In this document: positions 1 to 5,789 of the stretch, one piece after another
How positions within the stretch are numbered: the first letter of the stretch is position 1
Layout: each line of letters opens with the position of its first letter
Assembly: GCA_041486365.1 (NCBI GenBank)
Contig: JBGPLH010000179.1
Location: 1 to 6,838 of the forward strand
Length of the DNA: 6,838 nucleotides
From: JBGPLH01 sp041486365 [NCBI: Thermodesulfobacteriota bacterium]
Lineage (GTDB): Bacteria > JAUYMQ01
Reading direction: 5' to 3'
The notes under the pieces: model-generated
Database searches by the model: none
Seen by the model: only the letters and a program-made list of their open reading frames with translations
What the model was told of the DNA's origin: nothing
Program-made: the position numbers and the translations under genes

Positions 1-745
1 CGGCGATCTCGCGGGGTGGACCGACACGTCCCGTCTCCTTCCGGAAGCGTCCGATGGCCGCGGCGGTCGTGCCGAACGCCGGGGGGCGCGCGCCGCGCCC
101 GTTCCTCAACGGAAGGGGAGACCGGACGTAGTCGAGGTGGACGCCGTCGACGGCGGGGTAAGCGCGCAGGAGGTCTGTGAGGATCGCGGCCAGGCGCGCG
201 CCGACCTCGGGCGACGCCGGATCGAGCCAGGCCCCCGGCGTGTCGGGCTTCCAACCGTCACCCGCGTCCGCGGCGCCGGTTCCGGAGAGGATCGCGCCGT
301 CGCCGAGAGCGTGCAGCAGCCGGTCGCCGGAGGGTCGCCCGACCCGCAGCAGGTTCACCCATGCGTGCACGCGGGCCCCGCGGGCGTGCGCCCGCCCGAT
401 CGCCATCCGGAGCGGATCGAAGCCCTTCTCCTGCGCCCGCCGCCAGGGCGCATCATCGGTTTCCGTCGTCGCGAACCACGCGCGCCCGTCGCGGTAGACC
501 TGCACGAAGAGATCCGTCGCGCCGAGATCCCGCGCGTGATCGAGCGCGGCCGAAAGCCGCGCCGGATCGTCGAGCGTCCGAAGCTTCCCCTCACACTCGA
601 TCCACAGGCCCAGGCGCGGCGTCCGAGGCGCGGCGGCTCCAGGCAAGGATTGCTCGCCGGCGATGGTCGCGGGGCAGAGCCACGCAAGCGCCGCCAGCAG
701 GCGGAGTGCCGCGAAGGCAACGGGCGAAAGGCGGGGGCTGGTCAA
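1..745 (-). CDS. Secreted GHL10-type glycoside hydrolase (DUF187-like), 3' end beyond the left edge
   Basis: The frame is open from 745 to the left edge (248 codons, no stop). Residues 1-29 read as a signal peptide: Arg at 5 and 15, a hydrophobic core rich in A/L, and a likely signal peptidase I site after TIA (27-29). Cys24 does not sit in a lipobox. The mature part matches the glycosyl-hydrolase-like 10 family: RLGLWIE near 44-50, a beta-strand FVQVYRDGRAWF at 80-91, VHAWVN at 126-131, WLDPASPEV at 173-181, and the hallmark VDGVHLDYVRS at 199-209 with Asp200 and Asp205 as probable active-site acids. The family acts on polysaccharides outside the cytoplasm; E. coli DigH (YddW) works on denuded peptidoglycan glycan strands. 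No ATG or GTG is in frame near the signal peptide, so TTG 745 is chosen; the site before it is weak. A better-spaced GGAG precedes an out-of-frame ATG at 765, which may mark the real start if one base is missing. The gene is divergent from the lytic transglycosylase. The family call is firm; the substrate is inferred. Confidence 0.85.
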   Translation of the reverse strand, partial: MTSPRLSPVAFAALRLLAALAWLCPATIAGEQSLPGAAAPRTPRLGLWIECEGKLRTLDDPARLSAALDHARDLGATDLFVQVYRDGRAWFATTETDDAPWRRAQEKGFDPLRMAIGRAHARGARVHAWVNLLRVGRPSGDRLLHALGDGAILSGTGAADAGDGWKPDTPGAWLDPASPEVGARLAAILTDLLRAYPAVDGVHLDYVRSPLPLRNGRGARPPAFGTTAAAIGRFRKETGRVGPPREIA

Positions 746-765
746 GGGCGATCCCGGATTGTCAT
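742..765 (-). other. Seven-codon leader ORF overlapping the TTG start of the GHL10 gene, or the true start broken by an indel
   Basis: On the minus strand an ATG at 765 is preceded by GGAG with an 8-nt gap, a good ribosome binding site. It reads MTIRDRP and then hits TGA (744-742), which overlaps the TTG (745-743) of the hydrolase frame. There are two readings. It may be a short leader peptide that couples translation to the TTG start. Alternatively ATG 765 is the real start and one C has been lost from the CCC run at 746-748; restoring it would fuse MTIRDRP directly to LTSPRLSP and give a normal signal-peptide n-region. The sequence alone does not decide. Confidence 0.4.
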
Positions 766-831
766 TTGCGCGGCTCCGTGCTACCCACCGGGACCGCGCT
801 TCCTTCCCCGTCCGCTTCCCTGGATGAGTCG

Positions 832-3117
832 ATGATCGACGCAGCGAACCGAGGAAAAACCCGCGGGCCTGCGCCGCGCGTCCCGGGCCTCTTCGCGAGG
901 GCCCTCTCCGCGATGCCCCTCTTCGCGATTGCCCTCTTCGCTCTCGCCGCCGTGACGGGCTGTGCCACCACGCGGGAAGAGGGAGGCGCGGCCACGGCAC
1001 CCTCCGTGAGCATGGCCGAGGCGCGAAGCGCGCTGGAGGCCGGGCTCGACGATGAGGCGGCCGACCGATTCGCCGCGGCGCGGGCCCACTTCGAGCGCGC
1101 GTCCCAGGCGCCACCCGGGGCGCTCCGCGGACGTGCCCTGTACATGCTCGGCCTGAGCGAGCTGGAGCTCAATCAGCCCGCAGCCGCCCGGGACCGGCTT
1201 CTCGAGGCCGCGAAGGAAAACGACGTCCTCGGCGACTACGCGCTCTACCACGCGGGCCGGGCCGCCCTGGAGGCGAAGGATCCGGCCGGCGCCGCGAGGA
1301 TCTTCTCCGATCTCCGGCTCCGGTACGGCGACAGCCGCTGGCGGGCGGAGGCGGCGCTCGAGGTCGGTCGCGCCTATCTGGCGCTGGGCAATCCCACCGA
1401 TGCCCGCGCCGCCATCACGCGCGCGATCCAGGAGGGACTCCCGGAGGATCGCCTCCCGGCCGCGCGTCTCGACCTGGGCGAGACCTTCGCACGCACCCAG
1501 GACACCGAGAGCGCCGTCCGGATCTACAAGGATCTGTGGCTCACGCGGCCCGAGACGCCGGAGGCGGACGACGCGGGCCGACGGATCGCGCGCATCCAGG
1601 GCCCGGGCGCGCCCGAAGCGATCGCCTCGATGGCCCAGAGGCAGGCGAGGGCCGATCTGCTCTTCCGTCGCTTCGCCTACGAGAAGGCGCTCCCGGAGTA
1701 CCAGGCCCTCGCGGCGCAGGCGCGCGCGTCCGGCGATTCGGGGCGATCCTTCGAGGACGCGCTTCAGACCTCCCACTGCTATTTCCGGCTGCGCCGCTAT
1801 CCGGAGGCCCTGGCCGCCTTCCGCGAGGTACGCGCGGCCTTTGCCGGGCGCCGCGGGATCGAGGAGACGAGCTTCTACGAGGCACGCTGCCTCGCCCGCA
1901 CCCAGCGATACGAAGAGGCGTTCGCGGCCTTCCGCCGACTGATCACCGCCCACGGCGGCACCCGGTGGGGCAGGGACGCGCGCTTCCGGCTCGCGACTCT
2001 CCTGGAGGACCGCGGCAGGCTCGCCGAGGCGGTGACGGCCTACGAGGCCGTGCTCCGGAGCGGCGCGGGCGAGAACCGGAGTGAATCGCTCTGGCGGCTC
2101 GGCTGGATCGATCACAAGCGCGGGCGCGACGACGCCGCGCTCTCGCGCATGGATCGCCTCGCCGCCTCGGCGTCCGACGAGGTGCTCTCGCGCCAGGCGT
2201 CCTACTGGGCGGCGCGCATCCGGGAGGAGGCGGGGGCGCGGTCGGAGGCCGCGACGCGCTACCGGGCCATCGCGCGAAGCGCACCGCTCTCCTACTACCG
2301 ATTCGCGTCGGAGGCTCGCCTGCGAGCCCTCGGAGAGAGCCCGCTCGGCGACCTCGCGCCCCTCGGAGCGGACCCCGCCGTTCCTTCGACACCGCCGGTA
2401 CCGGGACTCGGCGCCCACTACCAGCGCGCGATCGAGCTCGTCGCGCTCCGCCAATCGGAGGACGCCGGCGTCGAGATCGCGCTCGTCCCCGCGCAGGGCG
2501 GGATGCGGACCTCCTTCGCCCGGCTGTTCCTCGCCGCCGGGGCCTACTACGAGGCTTCCCGCCTGATCGCGGCCCAGGGGGCGAGCGCCCCCGTCGGCGA
2601 GAGCCTGCGGTACGCTTACCCGCGCGCCTACCCGCGCGCGGTGCGAGAGGAGGCGGCGCGCGACAGGATCGACCCGCGCCTCGTCTGGGCGGTCATGCGG
2701 GAAGAGAGCACCTTCCGTCCCGCGATCCGGAGCCCCGCGGGAGCGGTGGGCCTGCTCCAGATCATGCCCGCCACGGCGGCGAAGCTGGGAAGCGAGCGCG
2801 GCGTTCCAGGGGCCGACACGCGCCTCACCGATCCGTCCACGAACATCAGGCTCGGGGCCTTCTATCTCTCCAAGCTCCTCGACCGCTACGGCGGGAACGC
2901 GCCGCGGTCCATCGCGGGCTACAACGCCGGGGAGGAGGCGGTGGATCGCTGGCTCGGCGACATGCCGCCCGCGGTCCTGGCCGACCCCGACGCATTCATC
3001 GAGGAGATCCCCTTCCAGGAGACGCGCGATTACGTGAAGAAGGTCTGGCGCAGCTACAGCGTGTACCGGCGGCTGTACCCGGAGCCGGACGTCCCCCGCG
3101 AATCGGGGGACGACTAG
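832..3117 (+). CDS. TPR-rich lipoprotein soluble-type lytic transglycosylase (Slt70-like, family 1)
   Basis: The 761-aa product should cleave the MurNAc-GlcNAc bond of peptidoglycan with formation of 1,6-anhydroMurNAc. Residues 1-44 form a lipoprotein signal: Lys/Arg in the n-region, a hydrophobic stretch at 29-42 and a lipobox VTGC with Cys44, so it is probably membrane-anchored and periplasmic. Residues about 60-500 are repeated helical hairpins of TPR type (for example 134-166, 315-336, 350-371, 384-405), followed by an Slt-like linker with SYYRFASEARL at 487-497. The catalytic domain covers about 600-750: REES with catalytic Glu625, GLLQIMP at 640-646, AGYNAG at 695-700 and the Slt signature FIEEIPFQETRDYVKKV at 721-737. 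All key motifs are intact and the size is near Slt70 plus a lipoprotein leader. ATG 832 is preferred to ATG 913, which would lack positive charges before the hydrophobic core; the site before 832 is weak (GGATGAG), so the start is moderately sure. The frame is open further upstream, but that stretch is antisense to the hydrolase gene. Confidence 0.93.
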   Translation: MIDAANRGKTRGPAPRVPGLFARALSAMPLFAIALFALAAVTGCATTREEGGAATAPSVSMAEARSALEAGLDDEAADRFAAARAHFERASQAPPGALRGRALYMLGLSELELNQPAAARDRLLEAAKENDVLGDYALYHAGRAALEAKDPAGAARIFSDLRLRYGDSRWRAEAALEVGRAYLALGNPTDARAAITRAIQEGLPEDRLPAARLDLGETFARTQDTESAVRIYKDLWLTRPETPEADDAGRRIARIQGPGAPEAIASMAQRQARADLLFRRFAYEKALPEYQALAAQARASGDSGRSFEDALQTSHCYFRLRRYPEALAAFREVRAAFAGRRGIEETSFYEARCLARTQRYEEAFAAFRRLITAHGGTRWGRDARFRLATLLEDRGRLAEAVTAYEAVLRSGAGENRSESLWRLGWIDHKRGRDDAALSRMDRLAASASDEVLSRQASYWAARIREEAGARSEAATRYRAIARSAPLSYYRFASEARLRALGESPLGDLAPLGADPAVPSTPPVPGLGAHYQRAIELVALRQSEDAGVEIALVPAQGGMRTSFARLFLAAGAYYEASRLIAAQGASAPVGESLRYAYPRAYPRAVREEAARDRIDPRLVWAVMREESTFRPAIRSPAGAVGLLQIMPATAAKLGSERGVPGADTRLTDPSTNIRLGAFYLSKLLDRYGGNAPRSIAGYNAGEEAVDRWLGDMPPAVLADPDAFIEEIPFQETRDYVKKVWRSYSVYRRLYPEPDVPRESGDD
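2617..2640 (+). repeat. Two-copy 12-nt tandem repeat inside the transglycosylase gene
   Basis: TACCCGCGCGCC is followed directly by TACCCGCGCGCG (11 of 12 bases identical). It encodes YPRA twice (residues 596-603), just before the catalytic domain. Slt-type proteins often carry a YP..Y motif here, so the duplication lies on a family motif and keeps the frame. Confidence 0.6.
3090..3112. terminator. GC-rich hairpin at the convergent gene ends, possible terminator without a U-tract
   Basis: CGTCCCCCG (3090-3098) and CGGGGGACG (3104-3112) are perfect 9-bp complementary arms around a 5-nt loop, CGAAT. The stem is inside the last codons of the transglycosylase gene and ends just before its stop (3115-3117). 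The ligase on the other strand ends 33 bp away. Neither side has a T-run, so this is not a classical intrinsic terminator. It could still slow polymerase or protect a 3' end for both converging transcripts. Confidence 0.4.
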
Positions 3118-3150
3118 GTCTCGGGTGAGAAACGCGAAGGCCTCGTCCGA

Positions 3151-4716
3151 TCAGATCTTCCGCTCGCACCCCTCCCAGTGCTTCGCGCGCAGCTCGCGCT
3201 TGAGGGGCTTGCCGCTGGGGTTGTAGGGGATCTCCTCGACGAACTCGACCTCCCGGGGGATCTTGTAGTCGGCCAGCCGATCCTTGCAGAAGGCCAGGAT
3301 CGACTCCGCCGAGGTCCCGTGGCCGGGCCGGAGCGAGACGCAGGCGTGCAGCCGCTCGCCCCAGTCCTCGTCGGGCACGCCGAAGACGACGCAATCGAAG
3401 ACGTCGGGGTGGGCGCGGATCACTGTCTCGATCTCGACCGGATAGATGTTCACGCCGCCGCTGATCACCATGTCCTTCTTCCGGTCGACGATGGTGAAGT
3501 ACCCCTCCTCGTCCACCTTGGCCATGTCGCCCACGCTGAAGTAGCCCTCGAGCAGGCTCTCCTTCGTGGCGTTCTCGTTCTTGAAGTACCCGGTGATCAG
3601 CACGCTGTTCTTCACGTACAGCTCGCCCACCTGCCCGGCGGGCACTTCCTTCCCGTCCTCTCCCACGATCCGGATCTGGTTTCCCGCCACGACGCGGCCG
3701 CAGGAGCCGATCTTCCGGAGTTGATCCTCCGGCCGGAGGATCGTGTTGATCCCCGTCTCCGTCGCCCCGTAGAACTCGTAGAAGCAGCTCGGGCCGAACA
3801 GCGCGATCGTCTTCACCTTCGTCGAGTGGTGGCAGGGCGCCGCGCCGGTGATCAGCGCGCGCATGCTCGACAGATCGTACTTGTGCTTCACGGCCTCCGG
3901 CAGATGCGCGATGCGATTGAGCTGCGTGGGGACGAGGAACGCGGTCGTGACCTTTTCGCGCTCCACCGTCGCGAGGAACTGCTCCGGATCGAATTGCCGG
4001 CTCACCACGACCGTGCCTCCGAACAGGAAGTGCACGTAAGCGAAGAAGGGCGGGGCCGAGTGGTAGAGCGGGCAGGAGACGAGGTGCGTGTCGTTCATCG
4101 AGAACCCGAACTGCCCGATGATGTCCACCAGGGTCTCGAGATCCCGCGGCTGCACCGCCCGGTAGGCGCCCTTCGGGGTCCCCGTGGTGCCTGACGTGTA
4201 GAGGATCGACGAGGCGTTCTCCTCGGGGTTCGTCGGGGGCTCCTCCTCGCTGCCGGCCGCGATCACCTCCTCGTAGGCCCGGAGACCATGGGGCACCTTC
4301 TCGCCGATGATGATGAAGTTCCCCGGGGGCACGTGCTCGAAGAGCGTCATCACGGGCGCGATCACATCGAGGAACTCCTCCCCGAGGATCATCGCCTTCG
4401 CCTCCGAGTTGTTCATGATGAATTCGATCTCGGGGCCCTTCAGGCGGTAGCCCACGGGGACGCTCGAGGTCTTGAGCTTGCCCATGGCGAACATCACCTC
4501 GGCCCACTCCGCGCGGTTGTGCAGCAGCACCGCGACGCGGTCGCCGCGCCCGAGGCCCAGCCCCGAGAGCGCGTTGGCCATGCGGTTCACCCGCCGGTTG
4601 AGAGCGGAGTAGGTGAGACGTCGATCCTGGTCGACGAGGGCGGTCTTGTCGGGGTTGTGGAAGGCCTGGAACTCCAGCGTGAAGGGAAGCGGCTCCCGGG
4701 TGACGCTCTCGGGCAT
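3151..4716 (-). CDS. Acyl-CoA synthetase, class I AMP-dependent adenylate-forming ligase (FadD-like)
   Basis: The 521-aa product belongs to the ANL superfamily: it activates a carboxylic acid with ATP to an acyl-adenylate and probably passes it to CoA. The motifs are in order: P-loop YTSGTTGTPKGA at 173-184, LYHSAPPF at 217-224, YGATETG at 316-322, the ribose-binding Asp in VGD (Asp397), the hinge region DRKKDMVISGGVNIYPVEIE at 411-430, and the C-terminal catalytic Lys503 in NPSGKPLKREL. Length and spacing are normal for medium- or long-chain acyl-CoA synthetases, with no signal peptide and no added carrier domain, so a cytoplasmic single enzyme is expected. The start ATG begins MPESVTREPLPFTLEF; only a poor GAG lies upstream. 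No beta-oxidation or polyketide gene is next to it, so the chain length or aromatic nature of the substrate is open. The gene stands alone: convergent on one side and divergent on the other. Confidence 0.93.
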   Translation of the reverse strand: MPESVTREPLPFTLEFQAFHNPDKTALVDQDRRLTYSALNRRVNRMANALSGLGLGRGDRVAVLLHNRAEWAEVMFAMGKLKTSSVPVGYRLKGPEIEFIMNNSEAKAMILGEEFLDVIAPVMTLFEHVPPGNFIIIGEKVPHGLRAYEEVIAAGSEEEPPTNPEENASSILYTSGTTGTPKGAYRAVQPRDLETLVDIIGQFGFSMNDTHLVSCPLYHSAPPFFAYVHFLFGGTVVVSRQFDPEQFLATVEREKVTTAFLVPTQLNRIAHLPEAVKHKYDLSSMRALITGAAPCHHSTKVKTIALFGPSCFYEFYGATETGINTILRPEDQLRKIGSCGRVVAGNQIRIVGEDGKEVPAGQVGELYVKNSVLITGYFKNENATKESLLEGYFSVGDMAKVDEEGYFTIVDRKKDMVISGGVNIYPVEIETVIRAHPDVFDCVVFGVPDEDWGERLHACVSLRPGHGTSAESILAFCKDRLADYKIPREVEFVEEIPYNPSGKPLKRELRAKHWEGCERKI

Positions 4717-4761
4717 GATCGCATCTCGGGGATGGGCGTTGGTCCACGGACCGCGCCACGC

Positions 4762-4782
4762 CGCCGGCGATCCGAACCGGCG
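4762..4782. repeat. Short inverted repeat beside the putative ligase promoter
   Basis: CGCCGG (4762-4767) and CCGGCG (4777-4782) are perfect 6-bp arms with a 9-nt spacer. They lie just downstream, in the ligase direction, of its candidate -10. A second small symmetric site, GGTCC-AC-GGACC, is at 4741-4752 in the same leader. Either could be an operator for a ligase regulator, but short GC-rich arms arise easily by chance in this DNA. Confidence 0.25.
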
Positions 4783-4783
4783 C

Positions 4784-4813
4784 AGTCTATCCGATGGAAG
4801 AGGGGAGGGGCAA
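4784..4813 (-). promoter_or_regulatory. Weak candidate sigma-70-type promoter for the acyl-CoA synthetase
   Basis: Read on the minus strand, TTGCCC (4813-4808) is followed after 18 bp by TAGACT (4789-4784), each matching four of six consensus bases. It would leave a leader of about 60 nt before ATG 4716. It is the best candidate I found upstream of the ligase, but both boxes are mediocre. Confidence 0.3.
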
Positions 4814-4848
4814 GGCGCGGCGCCGCAAGACCCGCGAGGCGCCGTCCG

Positions 4849-4876
4849 TTGACAGGGATGCGCGGGCGTTCATAAT
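4849..4876 (+). promoter_or_regulatory. Near-consensus sigma-70-type promoter of the small-protein/DJ-1 operon
   Basis: A perfect -35 box TTGACA (4849-4854) is followed after 16 bp by CATAAT (4871-4876), which matches five of six -10 bases. It is one of the few AT-richer patches in a very GC-rich region and lies upstream of the 78-aa gene. Transcription should start near 4883, giving a leader of about 85 nt. The strength of both boxes suggests high or housekeeping expression unless repressed. Confidence 0.72.
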
Positions 4877-4903
4877 GCATGTGAACACCGCCGTGCCGCG
4901 GGC

Positions 4904-4923
4904 CCGTCGCGCGCGCGCGACGG
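4904..4923. repeat. Perfect 20-nt palindrome in the operon leader
   Basis: The ten bases CCGTCGCGCG (4904-4913) are followed at once by their exact reverse complement (4914-4923). The site lies about 20 nt downstream of the predicted transcription start and 34 nt before the ribosome binding site of the 78-aa gene. As DNA it could be an operator placed to block elongation. As RNA it would form a stem of about 8 bp with a 4-nt loop. No T-run follows, so it is not a standard attenuator. The alternating CG core makes part of the symmetry cheap, but the CCGT/ACGG ends are not explained by that. Confidence 0.5.
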
Positions 4924-4968
4924 CGCCCGTCATGTCGAAACGCGCGCGGGACGCGCCGGAGAGAGCGG

Positions 4969-5205
4969 ATGGCCGAGCAGAAGCGGCAGAGCGAGAGCCT
5001 CCTCGAGGAGGAGCAGGTCCAGCAGATAGTCAACGCGATCAAGGCCTCGAACCTCACCACCTGCTATCTGCTCTACCAGGTGCTCCTCGAGACGCGGGGC
5101 GAGAAGGCCGGCTACGAGCAGTTCAAGGCCGACTGGCTCCGCACCTATTACTCCACCCTGAAGATCGTCGAGAAGATCAAGCGGCGCTCCTCCGACCGCG
5201 TCTAA
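4969..5205 (+). CDS. Small helical protein of unknown function, first gene of the operon
   Basis: This encodes a 78-aa soluble protein that I do not recognise. It has no signal peptide or membrane segment. Residues 1-28 are rich in Glu and Gln with a regular hydrophobic spacing (LLEEEQVQQIVNAIKASN), and 31-72 look like further amphipathic helices with several aromatic residues (YLLYQ, YEQFKADW, YYSTLKIVEKIKRR). The tail is basic. The single Cys is at 32. A good ribosome binding site, GGAGAG (4958-4963), sits 5 nt before the ATG, and a strong promoter lies upstream. Amino acid use is balanced, unlike the Arg/Ala/Gly-rich product of the overlapping frame, which supports a real gene. It ends in TAA, 35 nt before the DJ-1 family gene, so the two are probably co-transcribed. 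It may be a helical bundle or a small partner or regulatory protein; nothing more can be said safely. Confidence 0.75.
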   Translation: MAEQKRQSESLLEEEQVQQIVNAIKASNLTTCYLLYQVLLETRGEKAGYEQFKADWLRTYYSTLKIVEKIKRRSSDRV

Positions 5206-5240
5206 GGCGCGCGCCGCGACCGCGCGTGCCGGGAGGATCG

Positions 5241-5789
5241 ATGAAACGCGTGCTCGTGCCCCTGGCGGAAGGTTTCGAGGAGATCGAGGCGGTGACGATC
5301 ATCGACGTCCTGCGTCGCGCCGGCCTGCGCGTGGACGTGGCCGCCCTGGGCGGGAAACGGGTCACCGGCTCCCACGGCATCGCGGTGGAATCGGACATGT
5401 CGATCGACGACGCCCGCGCCGTCGACTACGACCTCATCGCGCTCCCCGGCGGCATGCCGGGGACGCTCCACCTTCGCGAGGATCCGCGGGTGCTCCGGCT
5501 CGTCCGCGAGATCGAGGCCGCGGACAGGCACGTGGCCGCCGTCTGCGCCGCGCCGAGCGTGCTCGCCGAGGCGGGCGTGCTCGAGAATCGCCATGCGACG
5601 GTGCATCCATCCGCGGCGTCGTTCCTGTCCGGCACGAAGCTCGAGGACGCCCGGGTGGTGCGCGACGGGAAGATCGTGACCGGCAAGGCCGCCGGGACCG
5701 CCATGGAGTTCGCCTTCGCGCTGGTGGAGCAGCTCCTGGGCGCCGAGGCCGTGGAAGAGATCAACCGGTCGATGTTCGCCAGGCTCTGA
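5241..5789 (+). CDS. DJ-1/PfpI superfamily protein (YajL/ThiJ-like)
   Basis: The 182-aa product is a full-length, cytoplasmic single-domain member of the DJ-1 family. The N-terminal strand and turn VLVPLAEGFEEIEAVT (4-19) carry Glu16, equivalent to the Glu that tunes the reactive cysteine. LIALPGGMPG is at 65-74, and the nucleophile elbow AAVCAAPSVLAEAG at 99-112 places Cys102 as the conserved oxidisable or catalytic residue. His122 in TVHPSA and KAAGTAMEF at 149-157 complete the usual pattern. The Arg found after the Cys/Ser in YajL and human DJ-1 (CSR) is replaced here by GSHG at 43-46, as in many bacterial relatives. Members have been described as chaperones, glyoxalases or (disputed) protein deglycases in redox and carbonyl stress; which applies here is unknown. 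The ribosome binding site GGGAGG, 4 nt before ATG 5241, is strong and decides the start even though the frame is open further upstream. Confidence 0.95.
   Translation: MKRVLVPLAEGFEEIEAVTIIDVLRRAGLRVDVAALGGKRVTGSHGIAVESDMSIDDARAVDYDLIALPGGMPGTLHLREDPRVLRLVREIEAADRHVAAVCAAPSVLAEAGVLENRHATVHPSAASFLSGTKLEDARVVRDGKIVTGKAAGTAMEFAFALVEQLLGAEAVEEINRSMFARL

Noticed and set aside
759-787. A possible plus-strand promoter for the transglycosylase, TTGTCA with TACCCA 17 bp downstream
   Set aside because: The -35 is good but the -10 matches only two of six bases, so I do not call it; no better promoter is visible in the 86-bp divergent gap.
361-831. An N-terminal extension of the lytic transglycosylase back to an in-frame ATG at 361
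   Set aside because: The extension is Arg/Ala/Pro-rich, precedes the lipoprotein signal, and lies antisense to the well-supported GHL10 gene. The lipobox requires a start close to 832.
137-835. A 232-codon plus-strand open frame
   Set aside because: Its product is low-complexity Arg/Gly/Pro-rich with no domain, and it is the antisense shadow of the GHL10 gene.
781-2454. A long minus-strand open frame under the transglycosylase gene
   Set aside because: Long antisense frames are common in GC-rich genes; the product has no recognisable motif, while the plus strand encodes a clear TPR protein.
3178-4194. A plus-strand 338-codon frame inside the ligase
   Set aside because: It is antisense to the catalytic core of the ligase, has no motif and no good start context.
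2996-4759. A 587-codon minus-strand frame overlapping the acyl-CoA synthetase
   Set aside because: It is another frame of the same strand as the ligase, with a composition typical of a frame shadow. The ligase frame carries all adenylation motifs.
4794-5240. Extension of the DJ-1 gene upstream through the region of the 78-aa gene
   Set aside because: The frame is open by chance, but its product is Arg/Ala/Glu low-complexity. The strong ribosome binding site and family length place the start at 5241.
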